Below are positions 7,768-16,030 of a stretch of DNA of 64,000 nt, one piece after another. The stretch spans positions 4,216,001 through 4,280,000 of the forward strand of contig NZ_VFMY01000001.1 in the NCBI RefSeq assembly GCF_006715305.1, in the 5' to 3' direction. The stretch comes from Arthrobacter sp. SLBN-100 (GTDB lineage: Bacteria > Actinomycetota > Actinomycetes > Actinomycetales > Micrococcaceae). Below the pieces are notes generated by a model. The model was not told where the DNA came from. It did not search any database and saw only the letters and a list, made by a program, of their open reading frames with translations. The translations under genes and the position numbers were made by a program. Numbering within the stretch: position 1 is the stretch's first letter; every line of letters starts with the position of its first letter.

Positions 7768-8872
7768 GACCACCACTCCCGGCAGCAGCCCCGCCGCCGC
7801 GCCAGTCGCGGACAGCACCAAGCCGCTGGCCACCGAGCCAAAGGGGCGGACCGGTGCCGCCCGCATCCTGGCCAGCCGCGACGCCATCACCATCTATGCG
7901 CTCCTGGCTTTCCTGATCTTCGCTGCAATTTCCATCCCCCGGTTCGCCTCGCCGGTGACCACCGGCTTCCTGCTGCTGGACGTCATCCCCGTCCTGCTCA
8001 TCGCCATGCCCATGACGCTCATCATCGTCACCGGCGAGATTGACCTCTCGGTGGCGAGCACCGCGGGCCTCACCAGCGCCCTCATGGGCGTCCTCTGGGC
8101 CAGCGGCATGGACATCTGGCTGGTACTGGCCATCAGCCTGCTGGCAGGAGTAGCGGCCGGGATGTTCAACGGCTTCCTGATCGCTGTGCTGGGCTTGCCG
8201 TCCCTGGCCGTCACCATCGGTACGCTGGCCCTGTTCCGCGGACTGGCATTGGTGGTGATCGGGGACAATGCCGTAGCCAATTTCCCCAAGCCGCTGACTG
8301 CCTTCTTTACCTCAAAGCTCGGCGCCACCGGCATCCCCACGGTGATGATCGGCGTCGTCCTTATTGTGCTGTTTTTCGGAATCCTGCTCCATTTCACGCC
8401 CTTCGGGCGGGGGCTGTACGCGATGGGCTACAGCAAGGAAGCGGCCAACTTCGTGGGCATCAAGGTAGCCCGCAGCAAGTTCTGGCTCTATGCGGCCTCC
8501 GGCACGGTATCCTCCCTGGCAGGCATCTATTGGACGCTGCGCTACACCAGCGCCCGCAGCGACAACGCCTCGGGGCTGGAACTGGCCGTCATCGCTGCCG
8601 TGCTGCTTGGCGGCGTTTCGATCTTCGGCGGCAAGGGCACCATTCCCGGTGCAGTGGCCGGCGTCCTGCTGATCGGCAGCCTGAACTATGCCCTGCGCCT
8701 GGGGAGGGTGTCGGACGTTGTCCTCATCACCGTTACCGGCCTGCTGCTCATCTTCTCGGTGGTGGCACCGAGCGTCGGCTCGGCGGTACGCGAATGGCGG
8801 CACACCCGCCGGGTACGCCAGAGCTTCAGCCGGGACGCAGCCGCCAGCGCCTCGACTGGCCGGGCCCACTGA
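7760..8872 (+). CDS. Sugar ABC transporter permease 2 (CUT2)
   Basis: 370 residues. After a hydrophilic 45-residue N-terminus there are about ten hydrophobic helices with the same landmarks as its partner (GEIDLSVASTAGLT, GMFNGFLIAVLGLPSLAVTIGTL, SKEAANFVGIKVARSK). I use ATG 7760 (MSETTTPG), which overlaps the previous gene by 8 bp; GTGAGG upstream may serve as ribosome binding site. It is paralogous to the preceding permease, as in rhaPQ and lsrCD pairs. Confidence 0.88.
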   Translation: MSETTTPGSSPAAAPVADSTKPLATEPKGRTGAARILASRDAITIYALLAFLIFAAISIPRFASPVTTGFLLLDVIPVLLIAMPMTLIIVTGEIDLSVASTAGLTSALMGVLWASGMDIWLVLAISLLAGVAAGMFNGFLIAVLGLPSLAVTIGTLALFRGLALVVIGDNAVANFPKPLTAFFTSKLGATGIPTVMIGVVLIVLFFGILLHFTPFGRGLYAMGYSKEAANFVGIKVARSKFWLYAASGTVSSLAGIYWTLRYTSARSDNASGLELAVIAAVLLGGVSIFGGKGTIPGAVAGVLLIGSLNYALRLGRVSDVVLITVTGLLLIFSVVAPSVGSAVREWRHTRRVRQSFSRDAAASASTGRAH

Positions 8873-8925
8873 ACCGGCCATACAGGACCAATCAAAACGG
8901 ACCACAACAAGGGAGAAGGAAAACA

Positions 8926-9984
8926 ATGATGTTGAACCGAAAAAGCGCCGGCCGGCCCCCGCACCTGGCCCCGCTCGTCGCCATCACGGCCGCCGCAGCG
9001 CTGGCCCTGACGGCATGCAGCGGTGGCTCGGGAACATCGGGGGAGACCTCCGCCGCAGTGCAGGAGCAGAAGATCACGTTCATTCCCAAGCAGCTTAATA
9101 ACCCCTACACTGACGTCGTCCTGGGTGGCGGCAAAACCGGTGCCCAGGAGGCGGGCTTCGCGTCCTCCCAGGTGGTCGGCCCCCTCGAGGCATCGGCGTC
9201 CAGCCAGGTTTCGTTCATCAACGCTGAAACCCAGGCAGGAACAAATGTCATTGTCATCGCCGCGAACGATCCCGACGCCGTTTGCACGGCCCTGGGCGAG
9301 GCCCGCTCCGCAGGCGCGAAGATCGTGGCCTTCGATTCCGACGCCAACCCCGACTGCCGTGACGTGTTCATCAGCCAGGTGGTGGCCAAGGACGTGGCAC
9401 TGATCCAGACCAAGCTGATCGCCGACCAGATCGGCGGATCCGGCGAGATCGCCATCCTCTCTGCCACGGCAAACGCCACCAACCAGAACGAGTGGATCAA
9501 GTTCATGGAGGAGGACCTGGCCTCCAACCCGGCATACAAGGACATCAAGCTGGTGGCCAAGGTGTACGGCGACGACGACGACACCAAATCCTTCCAGGAA
9601 GCCCAGGGCCTGCTGCAGGCCCACCCCAACCTGAAGGGCATCATCTCGCCCACCACCGTGGGTATTGCCGCAACGGCCAGGTACCTCTCCACGTCTGCCT
9701 ACAAGGGCAAGGTTGCGCTGACCGGGCTTGGCCTGCCGAACGAGATGCGGCCGTTCGTCAAGGACGGAACAGTCAAGGAGTTCGCCCTCTGGGATCCCGC
9801 CCAGCTTGGCTACGTTGCCGCGTTCGCCGGGAAGGCGCTCGTTGAGGGAAAGATCACCGGAAAAGCCGGCGACAAATTCACCGCCGGCAACCTGGGCGAC
9901 CGGACTGTTGAGGAAGGCGGAAAGGTCATCGTGGGCCCGCCGACGGTCTTCAACACGGGCAACATCGACAAGTACAACTTCTAG
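8926..9984 (+). CDS. Sugar-binding lipoprotein of the CUT2 importer (RhaS/LsrB-like)
   Basis: 352 residues with a lipoprotein signal peptide (lipobox LTAC, Cys31) and a periplasmic-binding-protein type I fold. It is similar throughout to LsrB (FIPK near the start, FDSDANPDC, NQNEW, MRPFVKDGTVKEFALWD, and a C-terminus FNTGNIDKYNF). Of the six AI-2-contacting positions known in LsrB, Lys (K55), Asp (D137), Gln (Q187) and Pro (P242) are kept, but the second Asp is Asn186 and the Ala is Thr244. This, with an aldose isomerase gene next door, favours a sugar such as rhamnose over AI-2. ATG 8926 follows GGGAGAAGGA. Confidence 0.85.
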   Translation: MMLNRKSAGRPPHLAPLVAITAAAALALTACSGGSGTSGETSAAVQEQKITFIPKQLNNPYTDVVLGGGKTGAQEAGFASSQVVGPLEASASSQVSFINAETQAGTNVIVIAANDPDAVCTALGEARSAGAKIVAFDSDANPDCRDVFISQVVAKDVALIQTKLIADQIGGSGEIAILSATANATNQNEWIKFMEEDLASNPAYKDIKLVAKVYGDDDDTKSFQEAQGLLQAHPNLKGIISPTTVGIAATARYLSTSAYKGKVALTGLGLPNEMRPFVKDGTVKEFALWDPAQLGYVAAFAGKALVEGKITGKAGDKFTAGNLGDRTVEEGGKVIVGPPTVFNTGNIDKYNF

Positions 9985-9996
9985 CTCCCAACTTCA

Positions 9997-10025
9997 GCCG
10001 GGCGGGCAGCTTCAGCCCGCCCGGC
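9997..10025 (+). terminator. GC-rich hairpin between binding-protein and isomerase genes
   Basis: GCCGGGCGGGC and GCCCGCCCGGC form a perfect 11-bp stem with a 7-nt loop and no T-run. Such hairpins after binding-protein genes often stabilise the upstream message or partly attenuate the downstream gene, which would raise the binding protein over the isomerase. Confidence 0.55.
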
Positions 10026-10063
10026 GGTGCCATGCGCTGGATCAATTCCCGGAAAGGCTGCCC

Positions 10064-11515
10064 ATGCTCCCCACTAAGAAGTCTGCTGCCGCCTTGCTGG
10101 AACCCCATAAGCGCCGGCCCACCCGGATTGGGCTCGTGTCCGGGGGACTGGGAGCGTACTGGCCCCAATTTCCGGGCCTCCTGCCCCAGCTTGAAGAATC
10201 GGCCCGCTACGTCACATCACGCTTCCAGGAGATGGACGCGGAGGTCATCGATGCCGGCTTCATCTCCGATGCCACTCAGGCCCTGACTGCCGGCGAAAAG
10301 CTGCGGCAGGCCGACTGCGACCTCATCGTCATCTTTTTGGCCACCTACCTGACGTCATCCATGGTCCTGCCGGTGGCCCAGCGCTCCGGCAGCCCGGTGC
10401 TGGTCATCGATCTCCAGCCCACCGAGGCGATGGACCATGCGAACTTCGATACCGGAGCCTGGCTGGCCTACTGCGGCCAATGCCCGGTGCCCGAGGTGGC
10501 CAATGTCTTCCGCCGGGCGGGCATCCAGTTCCGGTCCGTTTCCGGGCACCTGAAGCAGGACTCCGCCTGGGAACGGATCAGCCAGTGGGTGCATGCCGCC
10601 GGCGTCCGCGCCCGGCTCCGCAATGCGCGCCATGGCCTCATGGGCCACCTTTACCCGGGCATGCTCGACGTTGCCACCGACCTGACCACGGTGTCCACCA
10701 CGTTCGGATCGCATGTGGAGGTGCTTGAGTTCGATGACCTGCGCGAGCGCGTCAACGCCGTCACCGAGGGTGAGGTCTCCGAGCGGCTCGCCCTGGCCAG
10801 GGAACTGTTTGTGCTCGACGAGTCCGTGAACGACGACGACTTCGCCTGGGGTGCCAGGGTCTCGGTGGGCCTGGACCGCCTCGTGAAGGACTTCGACCTG
10901 GACTCGGTGGCCTACTACCACCGCGGCCTGGCGGGAGAACAGCACGAGCGGCTGGGCGCCGGGATGATCCTGGGCTCCTCCATCCTCACGGCGCGTGGAA
11001 TTCCGATGGCGGGGGAGTATGAGCTGCGGACCTCCATTGCCATGCTGGCTGCCCAGGCCATCGGCGCCGGAGGTTCCTTCACCGAAATCCAGGCCCTGAA
11101 CTTTTTTGACAACGTGGTGGAGATGGGCCACGACGGGCCGGCGCATCTCGCGGTCTCCTCAAAGGACCCGCTCTTGCGTGGACTGGGTATCTATCACGGC
11201 AAGCGGGGTTGGGGAGTATCCGTGGAATTCGACGTCCGGCCCGGACCGGTCACCACCCTCGCCCTGGGCCAGGACCCGGACGGCAGCTACGTTTTTGTCA
11301 CCTCTGAAGGAGCGGTGGTACCTGGCCCGCTCCTGGCCATCGGCAACACTACCTCACGCGTGGATTTCGGCGGCGATCCGGGCCTCTGGGTGGACCGGTG
11401 GAGCCAGACCGGAACCGGCCACCACTGGGCGCTGTGCCTGGGGCACCGGGCGGCCGACATCAAGGCCGCGGCATCGCTTTTAGGCATCGAACACCGGCAC
11501 GTTTCACTCGTTTAG
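10064..11515 (+). CDS. L-fucose/L-arabinose isomerase-family protein
   Basis: 483 residues; interconverts an aldose and a ketose in the cytoplasm with a divalent metal. The fold is that of the FucI/AraA superfamily: an N-terminal Rossmann-like part (RIGLVSGGLGAYWPQFPGL, DLIVIFLATYLTSSMVLPV), a central part with MGHLYPGMLDV, and a C-terminal part with ALNFFDNVVEMGHDGPAHL, whose Asp/His cluster fits the metal site. The start is ATG 10064 with GGAAAGG upstream; the open frame extends far upstream inside the binding-protein gene and is not used. The exact sugar is unknown. Its place in the operon suggests it acts on the imported sugar. Confidence 0.78.
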   Translation: MLPTKKSAAALLEPHKRRPTRIGLVSGGLGAYWPQFPGLLPQLEESARYVTSRFQEMDAEVIDAGFISDATQALTAGEKLRQADCDLIVIFLATYLTSSMVLPVAQRSGSPVLVIDLQPTEAMDHANFDTGAWLAYCGQCPVPEVANVFRRAGIQFRSVSGHLKQDSAWERISQWVHAAGVRARLRNARHGLMGHLYPGMLDVATDLTTVSTTFGSHVEVLEFDDLRERVNAVTEGEVSERLALARELFVLDESVNDDDFAWGARVSVGLDRLVKDFDLDSVAYYHRGLAGEQHERLGAGMILGSSILTARGIPMAGEYELRTSIAMLAAQAIGAGGSFTEIQALNFFDNVVEMGHDGPAHLAVSSKDPLLRGLGIYHGKRGWGVSVEFDVRPGPVTTLALGQDPDGSYVFVTSEGAVVPGPLLAIGNTTSRVDFGGDPGLWVDRWSQTGTGHHWALCLGHRAADIKAAASLLGIEHRHVSLV

Positions 11516-11753
11516 TTTAGGAAGCCTGAAACTAATTCAGGACAAAATGGCTCGTCAGGTTGGGGTTGGGACACCCGGGACGAAAAAATTACTAAGTAGA
11601 CTTCCCTTTTGATGCTAAGCCTGCTTACTGTAGACGGGCAGCTAGCGCGATGCCTTTAGCAGAGGGGGCGGAGCCCGTGCGCCGGGGAACATTCCGGTGC
11701 CGCGACATCCATGGCTAGCTAGACCCAGCGCAACGACAATCCAAGGAGACGTC

Positions 11754-12587
11754 ATGCTCAACAGGGAAAACCTTGAAGGCCTGCTCAACAAGAGCGGCAA
11801 CGTCATCGGTTCCGACGGCGAGAAGATCGGCTCAATCGGCCAGCTCTACGCAGACGACGATACCGGCGAGCCCACCTGGGTTACGGTCAAGACCGGTCTC
11901 TTCGGCACCTCCCAGTCCTTTATTCCGGTGGAAGGGGCACACACCCAGGGCGAGGACCTGGTGGTTCCCTTCAGCAAGGATCACGTCAAGGACGCACCCC
12001 GCGTGGATGTGGACGGACACCTCACTCCTGAGGAAGAAGACCGGCTGTACACCTATTACGAGCGCGGCGCCCGGACCTACTCCGATGCCCGGCACGACGT
12101 GGACCTGCAGGGCGACGCCGACCTCAACGCCGGCACGCCGCATGCCGGTACAGCCGGCTACGCCTCCGACCGCGAAACGGTTGGCCGCGACACCTCCGGC
12201 CCCACCACGGACGACGCCATGACCCGCTCGGAGGAGCGGCTGCACGTCGGCACCGAACGCGAGACCGCCGGCCGCGCCAGGCTCCGCAAGTACGTCACCA
12301 CCGAAAACGTCACCAAGACGGTTCCGGTGCAGCGCGAAGAGGTCCGCCTGGAGCGGGAGCCCATCACGGATGCGAACCGCGGCCAGGCACTCAGCGGCCC
12401 GGACATCAGTGAAGAGGAGCACGAGGTCACATTGCACGAGGAGCGCCCGGTCGTGGAGAAGGAGACCGTTCCCGTGGAGCGTGTCCGCCTCGACAAGGAC
12501 GTGGTCCAGGACGACGTCACAGTCAACGAGGAAGTCCGCAAGGAGCACATCGACGCCGACGGCGTCGATCGTGACCGGCGCCGCTGA
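11754..12587 (+). CDS. PRC-barrel and DUF2382 stress protein
   Basis: 277 residues, hydrophilic. Residues about 10-80 form a PRC barrel (VIGSDGEKIGSIGQLYAD, EPTWVTVKTGLFG, FIPVEGA). After an acidic linker comes a DUF2382 (YsnF-like) domain at about 175-277, recognisable by EERLHVGTER, VQREEVRLEREPI, EHEVTLHEERPVVEKE and PVERVRLDKDVV. The family is associated with stress responses; no enzymatic role is known. ATG 11754 has AAGGAG 10 nt upstream. It stands alone, with a long leader region and a GC-rich hairpin downstream. Confidence 0.85.
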   Translation: MLNRENLEGLLNKSGNVIGSDGEKIGSIGQLYADDDTGEPTWVTVKTGLFGTSQSFIPVEGAHTQGEDLVVPFSKDHVKDAPRVDVDGHLTPEEEDRLYTYYERGARTYSDARHDVDLQGDADLNAGTPHAGTAGYASDRETVGRDTSGPTTDDAMTRSEERLHVGTERETAGRARLRKYVTTENVTKTVPVQREEVRLEREPITDANRGQALSGPDISEEEHEVTLHEERPVVEKETVPVERVRLDKDVVQDDVTVNEEVRKEHIDADGVDRDRRR

Positions 12588-12606
12588 TCCTTCCGCTGAG
12601 GTAAAG

Positions 12607-12638
12607 CCGTCGCGCCGCTGAACGGACCGGCGCGACGG
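12607..12638 (+). terminator. Terminator-like hairpin after the PRC-barrel gene
   Basis: CCGTCGCGCCG pairs with CGGCGCGACGG (11 bp) around a 10-nt loop, 20 nt past the stop codon. A second 10-bp hairpin (ACGCCGGGAG/CTCCCGGCGT) follows at 12671-12701. Neither has a clear T-run. Confidence 0.55.
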
Positions 12639-12883
12639 TGACCACCGCTAAGGTATCCACGCAGCGAACGACGCCGGGAGTCCACTTGGGGCTCCCGGCG
12701 TCGGTGTGCATACGGAACTTTTTTCACGCCGCGGCGGGTTCCCGCTGGTGGCGGGATTGCCGCGGAATGCCGGTGCAGCCGTGCCGGAGCGGCGACTGCA
12801 CCAGCCAGTAGGACGAATATCTTCAGAACTTAATGTTCTTCTCCCATTCGCGGCTCCTGTTTCCCCGGGTTACGGATACCGGG

Positions 12884-13345
12884 CTATGCCCTGTCGGACG
12901 CCATGTTCCTGGAGAACAGCCAGCCAGCAACAATCATCACGACGCCCAGTGCCAGGTGGGTCCAGTTGTCCATCATGTTCAGCGACAGGAAATTCGCCGC
13001 CGAATCAACACCGACAATAAGCCCGAAGATGGCCAGGACGATATACAGTGCGCCTGCTCCGAGAAGGAAATTACGGGCGCCATGCTCGGTGCGGGACATG
13101 GCCAGACCCGTTGCGCCGATAGCCAGCTGCACAATGTTGAGCAGCATGGATACCTGGAACAAACCAAGGAACACGGCATGCGAAGCCGGTCCGAGGAACA
13201 TCAGTTCGCTGTATTGGGTGGTGACGCCCGGGATAAAGCCCAGGACACCCACCAGCATCAAAACAATTCCCACTCCCATGCCAACGTTTTGGACGTCTGC
13301 CCGGCCAAAGTGAACGCCGTGTGCATGTGGGGATGCGGTAGTCAT
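12884..13345 (-). CDS. DUF4383 four-helix membrane protein
   Basis: 153 residues with four predicted transmembrane helices (about 22-42, 60-82, 90-112, 125-146) and the family pattern GVLGFIPG in helix 1 and MMDNWTHLALGVVMIVAGW in helix 4. Members are uncharacterised small membrane proteins common in Actinobacteria, often near stress genes. The ATG at 13345 is preceded by AGGAGG at a normal distance. It converges on the PRC-barrel gene. Confidence 0.85.
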   Translation of the reverse strand: MTTASPHAHGVHFGRADVQNVGMGVGIVLMLVGVLGFIPGVTTQYSELMFLGPASHAVFLGLFQVSMLLNIVQLAIGATGLAMSRTEHGARNFLLGAGALYIVLAIFGLIVGVDSAANFLSLNMMDNWTHLALGVVMIVAGWLFSRNMASDRA

Positions 13346-13494
13346 TCTTTGCCTCCTGCCACTTATGTGGACAATTCAATTTTACGGCTGACCCTTGTGA
13401 AAAGCGCCGGCACGAGGTGCATTGGGCCGGTGCCACAGAGGTTGTGCCTGTCGGTCACGGACCGGGCGCGGCCGCCGTGACACCATGGAAAACG

Positions 13495-14808
13495 ATGAAA
13501 CTGCGTGCTGATCAGACCGGAGACCGTGGCCTTCCCATGCCCTTGTGGCTGCAGGGCGCCCTCGAAACGGCCCAGGCAGCCATCATCTCGGCATTGGTGG
13601 TGATCGCCCCGGTCCTGGCCGTGTGGGCTACGGCCGGGTTCCATGACGGCGCCGTCGAGTTTCTGGCCCGCCTGGCCGGCCAGTCCTGGCTGCTGGTCCA
13701 TGGGGTGCCGCTGGAACTCACGGCCGCAGGCTCCACGGCCGGGGCCAACTCCGGGTCCGGGCTGCTCACGCTGATTCCCCTTGGCCTCACCCTGATCCCC
13801 TTCCTGCTCGCCTGGCGGGCAGGACGCCGGCTGGCCCGGGCATCCTATACGGACCAGCTGTGGCAGGCACTCCTCGGTTCCTGGGTGGTGTACGCGGCCT
13901 TCGGGACGGCAACCGGGTTCGTCTGCCGCACGCCCGACGTCGGCGTCAACCCCTGGCACGCCATGTTCATCCCCCTGATTCCCTATGCCCTGGGCATGGT
14001 GATCGGCGCACACCGCGAGGCAGGCTCCTGGAGCCGGCTCATCGGCGTCGACGCCGTGGACTGGATTTCCCGCACCAGCCAGCATTCGCGCTGGGCGGGG
14101 TCCTACCTCGGCTCCGCGGCGAAGGCCGGTTTTGTGGCGGTGCTCTCCGCCCTGGCGCTGGCAGCGCTGCTGCTGGCCGTTGACCTGTTCATTCACTGGA
14201 ACCTGGTGGTTGCGGTCTATGAGGCGCTCGACGCCGGCGCGGTGGGAGGTGCCGCCCTCACCATTGCGCAGCTGGGCTTCCTGCCCAACCTCGTGGTGTT
14301 TGCCTTGGCATGGGCGTCCGGTTCAGGTTTTGCCATGGGCGTCGGTTCCCAGGTGGGCCCGCTGGGAACCGCGGTGGGCCCGCTCCCTTCCGTCCCGGCG
14401 CTGGCCGCCATCCCCGCAGGCCCCCTGGATTACGCCTTCGTTGCGCTGATCGTCCCGGTCCTCGCGGGTGTCCTGGCCGGCTGGTGGTTCCTGCGGGAAG
14501 GCGAAAACCACTTCGACGAGTGGCTCTCCATCAAGGTCCGCGCCCGCTGGTTCACCGCCACCGTTTCCACCCTGGTGCTCGGGGTCCTGTGCGGGCTGGC
14601 CGCCGGGCTGCTCACCGCCGGCCTGGCCTGGCTGGCACGCGGATCAGCGGGGATCGGACGCCTGACTGCGATTGGTCCTGACCCGTTGTGGACGGGAGTC
14701 TGGGTGGCGGCGGAAGTTGCTGCCGGCGTCGTGATTGGCTACGCGGCAGGGCCGTGGCTGGAACGTGAGCAGGCGGCGAAGGAAGAGGACGCGGAGCTGG
14801 TCCGGTAG
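13495..14808 (+). CDS. DUF6350 (PerM-like) integral membrane protein
   Basis: 437 residues with about nine to ten hydrophobic helices, Ala/Gly/Leu-rich throughout. It matches the actinobacterial DUF6350 family, whose mycobacterial member PerM is linked to cell division and survival. The family often lies between sucCD and purN, and here purN follows 0.5 kb downstream. The start chosen is ATG 13495 (MKLRADQTG); the frame is open to 13417 without a better site, so the exact start is uncertain. Confidence 0.75.
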   Translation: MKLRADQTGDRGLPMPLWLQGALETAQAAIISALVVIAPVLAVWATAGFHDGAVEFLARLAGQSWLLVHGVPLELTAAGSTAGANSGSGLLTLIPLGLTLIPFLLAWRAGRRLARASYTDQLWQALLGSWVVYAAFGTATGFVCRTPDVGVNPWHAMFIPLIPYALGMVIGAHREAGSWSRLIGVDAVDWISRTSQHSRWAGSYLGSAAKAGFVAVLSALALAALLLAVDLFIHWNLVVAVYEALDAGAVGGAALTIAQLGFLPNLVVFALAWASGSGFAMGVGSQVGPLGTAVGPLPSVPALAAIPAGPLDYAFVALIVPVLAGVLAGWWFLREGENHFDEWLSIKVRARWFTATVSTLVLGVLCGLAAGLLTAGLAWLARGSAGIGRLTAIGPDPLWTGVWVAAEVAAGVVIGYAAGPWLEREQAAKEEDAELVR

Positions 14809-14823
14809 GACCTTGGGGTGTGC

Positions 14824-15255
14824 CTACGGGAGTTGCGTGGGCAGCGAGCCCTGCAACTGCACCCTGCACGCCGACTGTGCCTGGTCGGTCAAGGCCCGCC
14901 CAACGCAGGCCTGGTACTCACGCACTTCATCAAAGAACAGGGCTGTCACCAGGATCAGCAGCACCATGATCGCGGACACCACCAATCCCGAAATTGTCCC
15001 GATGAGGACAAGCCTGGACTCCTTCAACCGCACCGCCCTGATCAGGAGCACCACGCCGAGGGCCAGGCTGGCCACCGTCAGCAGCGCCGTCAGCCAGAGA
15101 TAGCTGACATCGAGCTGGTACACAAAGAAGGCGCCGAGCACAGAAACCACAAAGATCCGGAACAGGGTGTGGGTCTTGGCGAGCGAGGCCTTGGCTGCCT
15201 CGCTCAGCGGCGGTTTTGTGCGCTGCTGCCCAGCCGGTTGGGGTGCGGTGTTCAT
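14824..15255 (-). CDS. Four-helix membrane protein of unknown function
   Basis: 143 residues. The N-terminus is polar and Pro/Gln-rich (1-28), then come helices at about 30-50, 52-74 and 80-108, and a C-terminal extracytoplasmic-looking tail with two Cys (YQACVG and QSACRV) that could form a disulfide. I do not recognise the family. It is convergent with the DUF6350 gene and divergent from purN across only 39 bp. The start ATG 15255 has a -10-like TAGGCT seven bases upstream and no Shine-Dalgarno sequence, so it is probably leaderless. Confidence 0.72.
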   Translation of the reverse strand: MNTAPQPAGQQRTKPPLSEAAKASLAKTHTLFRIFVVSVLGAFFVYQLDVSYLWLTALLTVASLALGVVLLIRAVRLKESRLVLIGTISGLVVSAIMVLLILVTALFFDEVREYQACVGRALTDQAQSACRVQLQGSLPTQLP

Positions 15256-15262
15256 GTTTTCC

Positions 15263-15288
15263 AGCCTACGCGAGGCTGCCCATAAGCT
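15263..15288. promoter_or_regulatory. Compact divergent leaderless promoters
   Basis: A minus-strand -10 box TAGGCT (15263-15268) is 7 nt before ATG 15255, and a plus-strand TAAGCT (15283-15288) is 6 nt before ATG 15295. Both would start transcription at or within a base of the start codon. No good -35 boxes are visible. Confidence 0.6.
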
Positions 15289-15294
15289 AGAGCC

Positions 15295-15879
15295 ATGCGC
15301 ATCGTAGTCCTCGTTTCCGGAACCGGGTCCAACCTCCAGGCAGTCATTGACGCGGTGAAGGCAGGGGACCTCGACGTTGAAATCGCCGCGGTGGGAGCTG
15401 ACCGACCGGGCACCTATGGCGTGGAACGCTCCGCGGCTGCCGGCATCCCCACTTTTGTTGTGGACTTCAAGGCCTACGCTGACCGGGCTGACTGGAACGC
15501 CGCCCTGACCGAGGCGGTTGCCGCGTTTGAGCCGGAGGTGGTGGTCTCATCAGGTTTCATGCGGATCGTGAGCCCGGGGTTCATCGATGCTTTTAACGGC
15601 AGGTACCTGAACACCCACCCCGCCTTGCTTCCGGCTTTCCCGGGTGCCCACGGCGTCCGCGACGCGATGGCGTACGGCGTGAAGGTCACCGGCTGCACCG
15701 TCCATTGGGCCGACGCCGGCGTGGACACCGGGCCCATCATTGCGCAGGAAGCCGTGGCCATCGAGGAGTCCGACACCGAGGAAACGCTGCACGAGCGCAT
15801 CAAGGTGGTGGAGCGCAGGCTGCTGGTGTCCACCCTGGCATCCCTGGCCGCCGCCCACCGCGCCGGCCTCCCCACCTAA
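15295..15879 (+). CDS. purN: Phosphoribosylglycinamide formyltransferase
   Basis: 194 residues, full length. Transfers a formyl group from 10-formyl-THF to GAR in the third step of purine synthesis. The ribosyl-phosphate loop is VLVSGTGSNLQAV at the start. The catalytic set is complete: Asn and His in NTHPALLPAFPG and Asp in HWADAGVDTGPII. ATG 15295 lies 6 nt after a TAAGCT -10 box with no Shine-Dalgarno, so the message is probably leaderless. purH lies 1.6 kb downstream, past an unrelated MFS gene on the other strand. Confidence 0.95.
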   Translation: MRIVVLVSGTGSNLQAVIDAVKAGDLDVEIAAVGADRPGTYGVERSAAAGIPTFVVDFKAYADRADWNAALTEAVAAFEPEVVVSSGFMRIVSPGFIDAFNGRYLNTHPALLPAFPGAHGVRDAMAYGVKVTGCTVHWADAGVDTGPIIAQEAVAIEESDTEETLHERIKVVERRLLVSTLASLAAAHRAGLPT

Positions 15880-15924
15880 CCCCACCCCTTACACGCCTGA
15901 TCTTCGCCCTTACCGCGGCGCCAT

Positions 15925-16003
15925 CGACGCGCATGTTCCTCTTCGAGGCGCAAACGCCGTGGCGCACCGGAAATTTGGTGTGCGCCACGGAACGTCCGCG
16001 TCG
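15925..16003. repeat. Nested intergenic palindrome
   Basis: An inner 11-bp perfect stem (CCGTGGCGCAC 15957-15967 with GTGCGCCACGG 15980-15990) lies inside outer arms 15925-15939 and 15989-16003 that pair imperfectly (CGACGCG with CGCGTCG, GTTCC with GGAAC). It lies between convergent purN and the MFS gene and could act as a bidirectional terminator or be a dispersed palindromic repeat. Confidence 0.55.
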
Positions 16004-16030
16004 AAATTGAATGAGCGTGTCGCTGGCCTC

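Noticed and set aside
8926..9984. Autoinducer-2 receptor LsrB
   Set aside because: Two of six AI-2 contact positions differ and lsrK/lsrF/lsrG are absent; sugar uptake is more likely.
12599..12952. Small minus-strand frames 12523-12711 and nearby
   Set aside because: They overlap hairpins, have no ribosome binding site and no conserved look.
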